Part shown: one piece after another, positions 1 to 7,023 of the stretch
Position numbering within the stretch: position 1 is the stretch's first letter
How the letters are laid out: each line of letters begins with the position of its first letter
Source of the DNA: Gammaproteobacteria bacterium
Lineage (GTDB): Bacteria > Pseudomonadota > Gammaproteobacteria > VBWC01
Length of the DNA: 64,000 nucleotides
Direction of reading: 5' to 3'
Assembly (NCBI GenBank): GCA_006218035.1
Contig: VBWC01000011.1
Coordinates: forward strand, 62,001 to 126,000
Translations under genes and position numbers: made by a program
Notes under the pieces: generated by a model
What the model saw: only the letters and a program-made list of their open reading frames with translations
Told to the model about the DNA's origin: nothing
The model's database searches: none

Positions 1-363
<363 letters not shown>

Positions 364-376
364 AAGGCAGGCTCCT

Positions 377-1462
377 ATGACAACGCTAAAAAACGATCGA
401 CTGTTACGGGCCCTGTTGCGTCAGCCGGTCGATGTCACGCCGGTCTGGGTGATGCGTCAGGCGGGCCGCTATCTGCCCGAGTATCGCGCGACGCGTGCGC
501 GGGCCGGCAGCTTCATGCAGCTGTGCACGACGCCGGAACTGGCGTGCGAGGTGACGCTGCAACCGCTGGAGAGGTTTGATCTCGATGCGGCGATCCTGTT
601 CTCCGACATACTGACGATCCCGCACGCGATGGGTCTTGGTCTGCATTTCGTCGAGGGCGAGGGCCCGCAGTTCGAGCGTCCCGTGGCATCGCCACAGGAC
701 GTTGCGCGCCTCGGCGTGCCCGATCCGGAAACCGATCTCCGCTATGTCATGGACGCCGTGCGCGTGATCCGTCGCGAGTTGTCCGGTCGCGTGCCGTTGA
801 TCGGTTTTTCCGGCAGTCCGTGGACGCTCGCAACCTATATGGTCGAAGGCCGTGGCACCAAGGAATTCGCCAAGGTCAAAGGCATGATGTTCGAACAGCC
901 GGCGGTAATGCATCGTCTGCTTGAGGTGCTGGCGCGTTCGGTCACCAGCTATCTCAACGCGCAGATCGCTGCCGGTGCACAGGTCGTCATGGTGTTCGAT
1001 ACCTGGGGCGGCGTTCTGACGCCGCGCGACTACCGCGAGTTTTCGTTGCGTTATATGGAGCAGATCGTCAGTGGCCTGACGCGCGAAAGTGACGGCCGAC
1101 GCGTCCCCGTCGTGCTGTTTACCAAGGGTGGCGGCGCGTGGCTGGAGGCGATGGCAGACACGGGTTGTGATGCGCTCGGCATCGACTGGACGCAGGATAT
1201 CGGCGCGGCGCGCGACCGCGTCGGCGACCGCGTTGCCCTGCAGGGCAATATGGACCCCTGTGTTCTGTACAGCTCGCCGGAACGCATCAAGAGTGAAGTC
1301 CGCGCGATACTCGACAGCTTCGGCGCCGGGCCCGGTCATGTGTTCAATCTCGGCCATGGCATACACCAGCATGTGAATCCTGACCATATGAAGGTGCTGG
1401 TCGATGCTGTGCATGAACAGAGCGCTGCCGGACGGCGGGGGCACGCGGCGAAAACCCGATGA
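377..1462 (+). CDS. hemE: Uroporphyrinogen decarboxylase
   Basis: The 361-residue product has the family's usual length. The ATG at 377 fits because the family signature [16 protein letters not shown] lies at residues 22-37. An upstream in-frame start at 188 would lie inside gltD and was rejected. A second signature, [16 protein letters not shown], and the active-site region FSDIL are present. The cytosolic enzyme decarboxylates the four acetate side chains of uroporphyrinogen III to give coproporphyrinogen III in heme synthesis. Its stop overlaps the start of the next gene by 4 nt (ATGA), implying translational coupling to a protein of unknown function. Confidence 0.97.
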   Translation: MTTLKNDRLLRALLRQPVDVTPVWVMRQAGRYLPEYRATRARAGSFMQLCTTPELACEVTLQPLERFDLDAAILFSDILTIPHAMGLGLHFVEGEGPQFERPVASPQDVARLGVPDPETDLRYVMDAVRVIRRELSGRVPLIGFSGSPWTLATYMVEGRGTKEFAKVKGMMFEQPAVMHRLLEVLARSVTSYLNAQIAAGAQVVMVFDTWGGVLTPRDYREFSLRYMEQIVSGLTRESDGRRVPVVLFTKGGGAWLEAMADTGCDALGIDWTQDIGAARDRVGDRVALQGNMDPCVLYSSPERIKSEVRAILDSFGAGPGHVFNLGHGIHQHVNPDHMKVLVDAVHEQSAAGRRGHAAKTR

Positions 1463-2313
1463 GTTTCGAGAAACTGCGTGACATGGATACGTTTACCGAT
1501 GCGATGTTCAATCGCATCGTTGCCTTCCAGGAACGCAAGCATCCGGCCTGGGATCAGTCGTCACCGTTTGATGAGCGCATCCGGGATTTGCCGCTGCATT
1601 ACCTGATCTTCAGCAATGCCGATCGTGACCCGGCCAGATACCGTCAGACTGTCGCGCCGTACTATCCGCTGAGTGACGAGATCCGCCGGATTGCGGGTTA
1701 TGTGCGTCTGGTGGCGGACGCACCCGTCGTCGCGGATATGCACGGCGGCAACGGATTTATCGGCAGTCTGATCGGGCGCGAGGGCGCGAAGGTGATTGGG
1801 GTGCGTGATCCGTCCGCCAAGCCAAACCAGATAGAAGATTTTTACGATCCGGCTTGTTACGAGGTTCGGCAAACGACGATCGCCGGAATCGATTTTTCGT
1901 TCGATGTCGCGTTCTCGTCGTGGATGCCGGCAGGGGTGAATCAGACGCCCGACATAGTCAAACACAGGCCGAAGTTGATCGTGTTCGTTTTCACTGATCA
2001 TGTCGACAATGATGGCAAACCGCAGACCGGTGTGCCGGCGGCCTTTACTCACTTGCCCGAGCCGTACCGGATGATAGAGGAGTGGTCGATCACGCGTCCG
2101 CGGAATATCCTGCATGACATCTGGCCCGACCTGACGCCGAGCCTTGAAGAAATACGCCATACGCGCATCTATGCCGACACGCCTTACCACGCCATTTGTT
2201 TGCCGGACGAGCAGTCTGCCGGCGGGTCGTACGACTGGGAAGGCGAGCTCGAAATGGCTCTGCTCGCGCTGCAAGCGAAACACTCCCTGCGGGCGACCGG
2301 CCTGGTAAGTTAG
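1459..2313 (+). CDS. Conserved hypothetical protein, possible Rossmann/methyltransferase-like fold
   Basis: The 284-residue soluble protein has no signal peptide or membrane segment, and I do not recognise the family. Around residues 85-115 it reads [17 protein letters not shown] then AKVIGVRDP. This glycine-rich loop followed by an acidic strand end resembles motif I of class I SAM-dependent methyltransferases. Later strands such as DVAFSSWMP and [10 protein letters not shown] fit an alternating beta/alpha fold. Activity is not shown, and no clear catalytic motif was seen. The ATG overlaps the hemE stop by 4 nt, so it is translated from the hemE message. It ends convergently, 9 nt from the DUF1820 gene. 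Confidence 0.7.
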   Translation: MSFEKLRDMDTFTDAMFNRIVAFQERKHPAWDQSSPFDERIRDLPLHYLIFSNADRDPARYRQTVAPYYPLSDEIRRIAGYVRLVADAPVVADMHGGNGFIGSLIGREGAKVIGVRDPSAKPNQIEDFYDPACYEVRQTTIAGIDFSFDVAFSSWMPAGVNQTPDIVKHRPKLIVFVFTDHVDNDGKPQTGVPAAFTHLPEPYRMIEEWSITRPRNILHDIWPDLTPSLEEIRHTRIYADTPYHAICLPDEQSAGGSYDWEGELEMALLALQAKHSLRATGLVS

Positions 2314-2322
2314 TGCGAGGAC

Positions 2323-2667
2323 TTAGCGCGAGTCGCCGCGCGTCGGATACAGCGGCGTCGGAAACGGCGTCACCTTGTCGCCGGCAGCGCCTTCGATGAT
2401 CTTGTTGGCGCCCTCCTTTTCAACCTCGTCGACGCGTATCACCGCATGCATTGGCACGTAGGTGCGCGTAACGCCCGAGAACTCCGCCTTCAGGCGCTCT
2501 TCCGAGGGATCGACGACGACGGCGGATCTTTCGCCAAAGATCAAACCTTCGATCTCGACGAATCCGAGCATGGCGCTTTGATGTACGCCGCGCGCATACA
2601 GCTCGTAAATCTTGCCCTGATTGTGAAACAGGATCTTGTATACCCGCTTGCTGCGTTTGCCTGCCAT
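2323..2667 (-). CDS. DUF1820 family protein
   Basis: This is a 114-residue soluble protein of the DUF1820 family, recognised from the N-terminal pattern RVYKILFHNQGKIYELYAR and the central GFVEIEGLIFGERSAVVVDPSEERLK. The family is common in Gammaproteobacteria and its function is unknown. It lacks a signal peptide, membrane segments or cysteine clusters. It sits 18 nt downstream of the fructosamine-kinase gene on the same strand, so the two probably share a transcript. Confidence 0.85.
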   Translation of the reverse strand: MAGKRSKRVYKILFHNQGKIYELYARGVHQSAMLGFVEIEGLIFGERSAVVVDPSEERLKAEFSGVTRTYVPMHAVIRVDEVEKEGANKIIEGAAGDKVTPFPTPLYPTRGDSR

Positions 2668-2685
2668 GACGTTGACCTGTTTTCC

Positions 2686-3555
2686 TCAGTACAACAGTGT
2701 ATCCATCATATGTTCGGCCTGGGAAAGGTACCCGCCGCCAAACAGATTCAGATGGTTCAAGACGTGATACAGATTATAGAGCGTTTTCCGGACGCCGTAG
2801 CCGCGATTCAGCGGATACTCGTCCTCGTAGGTCTCGTAGAAAGCCGCCGGGTAGCCGCCGAACAGTTCGGTCATCGCCATATCGGTTTCGCGGTCACCAT
2901 AATAGACGGCCGGATCGAAAATAACCGGGGTTCCGTCGGGCGTGATGCCGTAATTGCCCGCCCACAGGTCGCCGTGCAATAGCGACGCCGCGGGTTCATG
3001 ATTTACAAAGAAACGGTCGATGTCGGCCAGCAGGCGTTCACCCTTGCGTTGCAGATTGCCTCCGTAGCCGTTGTGTGCAGCCAGTTGCAGTTGAAATCCG
3101 AGCCGCTGTTCGCGCCAGAACCCGGCCCATTGGTTAGACGGTGTATTCGGTTGGCGCGTCGATCCGATCGTGTTGTCCATGCGCCAGCCGTAGGTATCGC
3201 TGGTTGTTCGGTGCATGCGTGCAAGTTGCCGGCCCAGTTCAGCAACGCCGCCGGGACCACCCTTGCCAAATTCGATGTGTTCGAGAACCAGAAAGGCCGT
3301 GTCGCCGGTGGTGCCGTGACAGGCAGGGAGTGGCACTCGGATCGTTTTGGATCGCGCGATTTCTTGAAGTCCGGCGGACTCCGCGGCGAACATCGATACC
3401 TTGTCCGCTGTATTGGTTTTGACGAAATAGCGGCGCTCGCCTTGCTCTAGCCTGTAGGCCGCATTAATACACCCGCCGCCGATGGGCGTAGGATGTTGTG
3501 CCGAAAATCGTCGGCCGGTAGCCTCGCTGATGCGATCGCTGATGACATTCCACAT
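2686..3555 (-). CDS. Fructosamine kinase family protein
   Basis: The 289-residue cytosolic protein belongs to the fructosamine-3-kinase/YniA family, which phosphorylates glycated amines or proteins and so promotes deglycation. The ATP-site loop IGGGCINAAYRL lies near residue 25. The aminoglycoside-kinase-like catalytic loop LLHGDLWAGNYG is followed by the metal-binding segment FDPAVYYGDRETDMAMTELF, both diagnostic. Length and full motif set suggest an intact enzyme. The true substrate in bacteria is generally uncertain. It follows transaldolase on the same strand after about 130 nt, and DUF1820 follows closely. Confidence 0.93.
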   Translation of the reverse strand: MWNVISDRISEATGRRFSAQHPTPIGGGCINAAYRLEQGERRYFVKTNTADKVSMFAAESAGLQEIARSKTIRVPLPACHGTTGDTAFLVLEHIEFGKGGPGGVAELGRQLARMHRTTSDTYGWRMDNTIGSTRQPNTPSNQWAGFWREQRLGFQLQLAAHNGYGGNLQRKGERLLADIDRFFVNHEPAASLLHGDLWAGNYGITPDGTPVIFDPAVYYGDRETDMAMTELFGGYPAAFYETYEDEYPLNRGYGVRKTLYNLYHVLNHLNLFGGGYLSQAEHMMDTLLY

Positions 3556-3683
3556 GACGTGTCGCTGTCGACTGGATGGCGAAACTGGTTCGGACCGGGG
3601 AGAACCCGGACCGTCATTTTATTTCATTGAGGATATTATGCCACCGGGCGTGAGTCCGGGGCGGTACTGCGGGGCCAGGTCGG

Positions 3684-4868
3684 TCAGGAAGATGTGCCGA
3701 ACTGCGTCTTCAGTTTTGCCTGCGCGCTGGTATAGGCGGCCTGATTGATCGCGATCGCCTTGCTTTCCATGGCGCTCAGCAAGGACTGGAAAGAATCGGA
3801 AAAACTGGCCATGCCCTGGGTGAGCAACTCAGCGGTAACCGTATCCATATCGATGCCCAGTGTCTTGAGCGAGGCGAGCTGGTCGCGGGCCTCCTGGACG
3901 TTGCCGGGTAATGAAGGCTGCGGTTCGCCATGATCGCGAAACGCCTGGTAGGTGGCCGGCGGCAGTGTGTTAACCGTGCCGTCGCCGATCAATGACGAGA
4001 CGTACAGAATGTCGCTGAGGGCGGGGTTTTTGGTACCAGTGCTCGCCCACAACAGCCGTTGTGCCTGCGCATTGGACTCGCGCAGCGTTGCGAACCGGCT
4101 GGAGGCGAACTGCTCGCGGTATAAGTCGTAGGCGACCCGGCAATTCGCAATGGCAATCTTGCCTTTAAGTTGCTCCAGCGACTTGCGCTCTGTCGGGGAC
4201 GCGGACGTGAGCTTATGGTCAAGTGATTTATCGACGGCCTGGTCGACGCGGCTGACGAAGAAGCTGGCAACGGAGGCAACATTGTTCAATACCTGCCCGC
4301 GTTTGACCCGCGATTCGAGTCCCAGCAGGTAGGCGTTAATCACCTGTTTATATCGCTCGACGGAGAACAGCAGTGTGACGTTGATATTTATACCGTCCGC
4401 AATCAGTGCCTGAATGGCCGGCAAGCCTTCCTGTGTCGCCGGTACCTTGATCATCAGGTTTGGGCGCGCTACACGCCGCCACAACTGACGTGCTTCCGTG
4501 ACCGTGCCTTTGGTGTCATGGGCCAGGTCCGGCGATACTTCAAGGCTGACGTAACCATCGACACCCTTGGTATCGGTATACACCGGCTCCAGCAGGTCGG
4601 CGACGGCTCGTATGTCCTGAATCGCCATCTCGAAGAACAGGTTCCTGCCGTTGAAATCAGGGTGTCGCTTTAGAATATCGTCGAGTATGGCGTCGTAATC
4701 GTCAGTGCCGTTTATGGCCTTTTCGAAAATGGTCGGATTCGACGTCACGCCCGTCAGGCCGTCTTCGCTGATCATGCGCCGAAGTTCGCCAGAGACAATC
4801 ATTGAATGTTCGAGATTGTCGTACCAGATGCTCTGATTGAAGCCCTGAAGTTTCCGAAGAGGATTCAT
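3684..4868 (-). CDS. tal: Transaldolase, long form
   Basis: The product has 394 residues, so it is the longer transaldolase type of about 370 residues known from cyanobacteria and actinobacteria rather than the E. coli TalB length. It transfers a dihydroxyacetone unit between sedoheptulose-7-phosphate and glyceraldehyde-3-phosphate. Diagnostic segments are GVTSNPTIFEKAI near residue 40, GYVSLEVSP, and NLMIKVPATQEGL, whose lysine is the expected Schiff-base residue. The ATG is at 4866-4868. With prk and rpiA also in this window it fits a carbon-fixing sugar-phosphate network. It is the first gene of a minus-strand group continuing into the fructosamine kinase. Confidence 0.95.
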   Translation of the reverse strand: MNPLRKLQGFNQSIWYDNLEHSMIVSGELRRMISEDGLTGVTSNPTIFEKAINGTDDYDAILDDILKRHPDFNGRNLFFEMAIQDIRAVADLLEPVYTDTKGVDGYVSLEVSPDLAHDTKGTVTEARQLWRRVARPNLMIKVPATQEGLPAIQALIADGININVTLLFSVERYKQVINAYLLGLESRVKRGQVLNNVASVASFFVSRVDQAVDKSLDHKLTSASPTERKSLEQLKGKIAIANCRVAYDLYREQFASSRFATLRESNAQAQRLLWASTGTKNPALSDILYVSSLIGDGTVNTLPPATYQAFRDHGEPQPSLPGNVQEARDQLASLKTLGIDMDTVTAELLTQGMASFSDSFQSLLSAMESKAIAINQAAYTSAQAKLKTQFGTSS

Positions 4869-5137
4869 GCCTTAAGCACCACCGTTGCGTTGTTGTATCA
4901 CCGTGGAGTATAGGACGGCCCAGTACAGATGCCGTTATCGGCCGGAATGTCCGGTAGTTTACTTCCTGATGTCGCGGAGAAAAAACTTATCCGGATTTCG
5001 TTCACCCGGCACGAATTGCGTCGGCAAACGGGCGGGAGTAAGATCAAATCAAAGGAATACAACCACCATCCGGCAGGTTATTGACCCCAAGAACTGCGGA
5101 ATCAGCCACCTGCCTGTCTGCAATACAAGGAGGCGAT

Positions 5138-5344
5138 ATGTACCTCAAACACATACCCAGCGGCGACCTCGTCGAGATACTCAATGTGGGGATTCTGACC
5201 AACCCATCGGAGCCGTCAGTGTCCGGCCGGTTTCATGTTGGCGAGGAAATGCAGGAGCCGGCCAAATTCGCCAAAAGGGAACTGGCATTTCCGTCGGACG
5301 AACGGTTGCCCCAGTGCTGGCTTGATCCTGACTACAAGCATTAG
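5138..5344 (+). CDS. Conserved small hypothetical protein (68 aa)
   Basis: This is a 68-residue ORF with a strong ribosome binding site (AAGGAGG at 5127-5133) just upstream of the ATG at 5138. That favours this start over an earlier in-frame one at 5081. The protein is small, acidic and soluble, rich in short turns, and ends with an aromatic/proline motif (CWLDPDY). It resembles, from memory, a short family seen in sulfur-oxidising Gammaproteobacteria that lacks an assigned function. No catalytic motif or signal peptide is visible. It stands alone, divergent from transaldolase, with about 270 nt upstream. Confidence 0.7.
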   Translation: MYLKHIPSGDLVEILNVGILTNPSEPSVSGRFHVGEEMQEPAKFAKRELAFPSDERLPQCWLDPDYKH

Positions 5345-5603
5345 GTGGCCGTTGGTGATCCGCTCAGGCGCCGTGTGGTCGCACCGGGCGGCGCAGAGAT
5401 GGTAGCTGTTCGTTTATAAAAGCACGACCCGCCAGTCTTCCCGGCCCAGTCCTCCCGTTTCGCGACAAGTGGCTGAAACTGTGAGCAAGCTCGCGGGCCG
5501 GTGCGTGCCGATTACCGATACCTAGTACAAGTGCACACCCCCTAGCTGCACTTCCTCAAACCGATATACGCCAGGGACGGCTTAAGGCGCAGTCGCGAAG
5601 ATA
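5345..5603. other. Non-coding gap
   Basis: These 259 bases separate two small plus-strand genes. I see no convincing coding frame, terminator with U-tract or structured RNA. The stretch 5529-5560 repeats TGCAC/GTGCA words around a CCCCCTAG run, but this is too short to call a site. Confidence 0.4.
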
Positions 5604-5948
5604 ATGCAGAAACGAAGCCCCGATCTGATAGTAATACTGGCCCTGTTTGTAGGGATCGGCGTCGTGGTAACGGCGACCGTGCAGGGCGCCGAGTTTGCGC
5701 CGGCGGGATTCGGCCACACGCAAAACGAGTTTACACACGCACCGCATCACCGTCGCGTGACGTCCGATTTTTCCGCGGGCGATCCTTTAAAATGGGTGTT
5801 GAGCGCTTTGCCGCTAAGGCCGACGCTAATGCCCGGTGAAATCAGCGTCGACCTGTATGGCGTTGATATTGGATTCCGCGACGACCAAAACTTCACCCAG
5901 GCAACGGGCGGGTCATACTGGTTCGTCGGCGTCGAACACCGCTGGTAA
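5604..5948 (+). CDS. Hypothetical exported or membrane-anchored protein (114 aa)
   Basis: The 114-residue ORF starts at ATG 5604. Residues 8-28 form a hydrophobic stretch (LIVILALFVGIGVVVTATVQG) that could be an uncleaved anchor or a signal peptide with a possible A-E cleavage near residue 30. The rest is polar, histidine-containing (HTQNEFTHAPHHRR) and ends in aromatic-rich sequence (GGSYWFVGVEHRW), a pattern reminiscent of outer-membrane or periplasmic proteins. The family is not recognised. The ribosome binding site is weak (GCGAAG). It ends convergently with the DUF2892 gene, so it is probably a monocistronic unit. Confidence 0.55.
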   Translation: MQKRSPDLIVILALFVGIGVVVTATVQGAEFAPAGFGHTQNEFTHAPHHRRVTSDFSAGDPLKWVLSALPLRPTLMPGEISVDLYGVDIGFRDDQNFTQATGGSYWFVGVEHRW

Positions 5949-5995
5949 CCCTGCTTGATTCCGTGACGTTGTGACGTCTGGAGGAATCGGCAATA

Positions 5996-6199
5996 TCAGC
6001 GTCCTGTCTTCTGTCCCTGCTGTCCGCAGGTAGACGCACCGAGCAGAAAATACGCCGGGCACCATCCGGCAAACGCGGTGAAAAGAAAAACCAGTCCGAT
6101 GGCGCCCCACCCGCTACCGAAGTAGATACCTGCACCGATAACCGCAAGCCCTGCGACGATTCGTATCACGCGATCCGTTTTTCCGACGTTGCATTTCAT
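5996..6199 (-). CDS. DUF2892 (YgaP-type transmembrane) protein
   Basis: The 67-residue inner-membrane protein belongs to the DUF2892 family, the membrane portion of E. coli YgaP. The N-terminus MKCNVGKTDRVIRIVAG is typical. Two hydrophobic segments follow (about residues 14-31 and 33-50) with conserved cysteines in FAGWCPAYFLLGASTC. The ATG at 6199 has an AGAGGGA ribosome binding site and is preferred to the start at 6232. DUF2892 proteins are repeatedly found with rhodanese, persulfide dioxygenase and BigR/YgaV regulators, which fits the regulator encoded just upstream. A 93-nt structured spacer separates it from that regulator, so it may be the distal gene of the RND operon or have its own promoter. 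Confidence 0.9.
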   Translation of the reverse strand: MKCNVGKTDRVIRIVAGLAVIGAGIYFGSGWGAIGLVFLFTAFAGWCPAYFLLGASTCGQQGQKTGR

Positions 6200-6220
6200 G
6201 ATGGTTCCCTCTTGCTGTCC

Positions 6221-6261
6221 GTAACACAGCATGGAAAGGCTGTATCCATGCTTTGCGTTAC
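6221..6261 (-). other. Stem-loop between regulator and distal DUF2892 gene
   Basis: AGCATGGA (6228-6235) pairs perfectly with TCCATGCT (6245-6252), and GTAAC (6221-6225) with GTTAC (6257-6261), giving an extended hairpin with small internal loops. No T-tract follows on the minus strand, so it looks more like a processing or mRNA-stability element than a clean terminator. Confidence 0.5.
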
Positions 6262-6292
6262 TCTATTTTAAAAGTGCCTTTTCTTGTTGGCT

Positions 6293-6739
6293 TCATTTCA
6301 ACGTACAAAAAATATCAGTCCGTTCGTTAACGCCTAACAGGCTGTTGAGAAACAGCCTGCTAAGGAAGCTCTGATTTATTCTGCTATTGTTATTCCCGTA
6401 CCCTCCGGGCATAAACTTCGCGGGAATCCAGTAAACCGTTGAATTTGTAGCCGGACAATAAATTGACTGCAGCGCCTTGATGACGCGCTTGAAGCCGGGC
6501 TGCGCCAGGCGATAGTAAACCTGTGTTCCGCGCCGTTCCGGCACAACGATGTTCAGCAGCCTCATCTTCGCAAGATGTTGCGAGAGGTTGGACTGCGATG
6601 TGCCGGTCGCCTCGACCAGTTCGCTGACATTCATCGGCCGGTCGGCGAGATAGCACAGAATTGCCAACCTGACTTCATGGGCGATCGCACGCAGACCTTC
6701 CGCTGCGTCTTCGATGCTGCGTTCCGGAAACTGCTTCAT
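6293..6739 (-). CDS. ArsR-family repressor of the YgaV/BigR/SqrR persulfide-sensing type, with abnormal C-terminal extension
   Basis: The protein has 148 residues, while family members have about 100-110. The ATG at 6739 is chosen because the family N-terminus (AAEGLRAIAHEVRLAILCYL) follows directly; the earlier start at 6883 lies inside the preceding gene. The winged helix spans about residues 15-90 with recognition helix SQSNLSQHLAKMRLL. Cys29 (in AILC) and Cys95 (in SIYC) occupy the positions of the redox pair that forms disulfide or polysulfide bridges in BigR, SqrR and YgaV. After Cys95 the frame runs through a dispersed repeat (6392-6431), adding WIPAKFMPGGYGN and a further tail. It lies 17 nt behind a DUF2892 gene and probably represses the operon promoter at 11527-11555. 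Confidence 0.88.
   Translation of the reverse strand: MKQFPERSIEDAAEGLRAIAHEVRLAILCYLADRPMNVSELVEATGTSQSNLSQHLAKMRLLNIVVPERRGTQVYYRLAQPGFKRVIKALQSIYCPATNSTVYWIPAKFMPGGYGNNNSRINQSFLSRLFLNSLLGVNERTDIFCTLK
6338..6359. repeat. Hairpin CAGGCTGTT-GAGA-AACAGCCTG
   Basis: A perfect 9-bp stem with a 4-nt loop lies inside the 3' extension of the ArsR reading frame. A degenerate copy (two substitutions) lies at 20626-20647. Both copies lie near a 40-bp shared repeat, so this may be a mobile or terminator-derived repeat family. Confidence 0.6.
6392..6431 (-). repeat. 40-bp dispersed dRS3-like repeat, copy 1
   Basis: This 40-base block is identical to 20091-20130 on the opposite strand. Its core is bounded by ATTCCCG and CGGGAAT, as in dRS3-like repeats of Proteobacteria. 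Here it is translated as part of the ArsR-family regulator, encoding YWIPAKFMPGGYGN. Confidence 0.85.
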
Positions 6740-6756
6740 TAGCTGTTGTGATCCAC

Positions 6757-6990
6757 TCAATGCTGGGTGGCCGTGTCTGCGCAACCCGACTTGACACCGA
6801 GCCGCAGCAGAATCTTCTCCATCAGGCACCAGCGCGTGAAGCCGGATTGAAACAGATTCAATCCAACAAATGCGGTGAACCACAGCCAGGTCGGTTGTGT
6901 GAGCACGACATCGTTATAGATAGCCGCGAGCGCCAGTGACAGCAGGACGATGCTACCGGCAATGATGCGTATCAGTCGTTCGGTATTCAT
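6757..6990 (-). CDS. DUF2892 (YgaP-type transmembrane) protein
   Basis: The 77-residue inner-membrane protein has an N-terminus NTERLIRIIAGSIVLLSLAL and a second hydrophobic segment LWFTAFVGLNLFQSGFTRWCLMEKIL. This is the DUF2892 pattern with the conserved cysteine found at the end of the YgaP membrane domain. It is distinct from the other DUF2892 protein encoded at 5996-6199, which has the MKCNVG start. The gene is 33 nt downstream of the RND pump and 17 nt upstream of the ArsR regulator, so it is inside the operon. In YgaP this region anchors a rhodanese. Here no rhodanese domain is attached and the role is unknown. Confidence 0.9.
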   Translation of the reverse strand: MNTERLIRIIAGSIVLLSLALAAIYNDVVLTQPTWLWFTAFVGLNLFQSGFTRWCLMEKILLRLGVKSGCADTATQH

Positions 6991-7023
6991 TGTATTTACC
7001 TCTTGGTTGACGACAAATTATTT

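Noticed and set aside
404-1444. Long minus-strand ORF antisense to hemE
   Set aside because: It mirrors hemE codon structure and has no protein-family features. High-GC DNA gives long antisense frames.
3570-3625. GC-rich imperfect hairpin between transaldolase and fructosamine kinase genes
   Set aside because: The stem has an A-A mismatch, and the T-rich flank is on the strand without a gene, so it does not terminate the transaldolase message.
4885-5325. Plus-strand ORF overlapping the small gene at 5138
   Set aside because: It is Arg/Cys-rich, has no ribosome binding site, and lies in a different frame from the well-supported 68-residue ORF.
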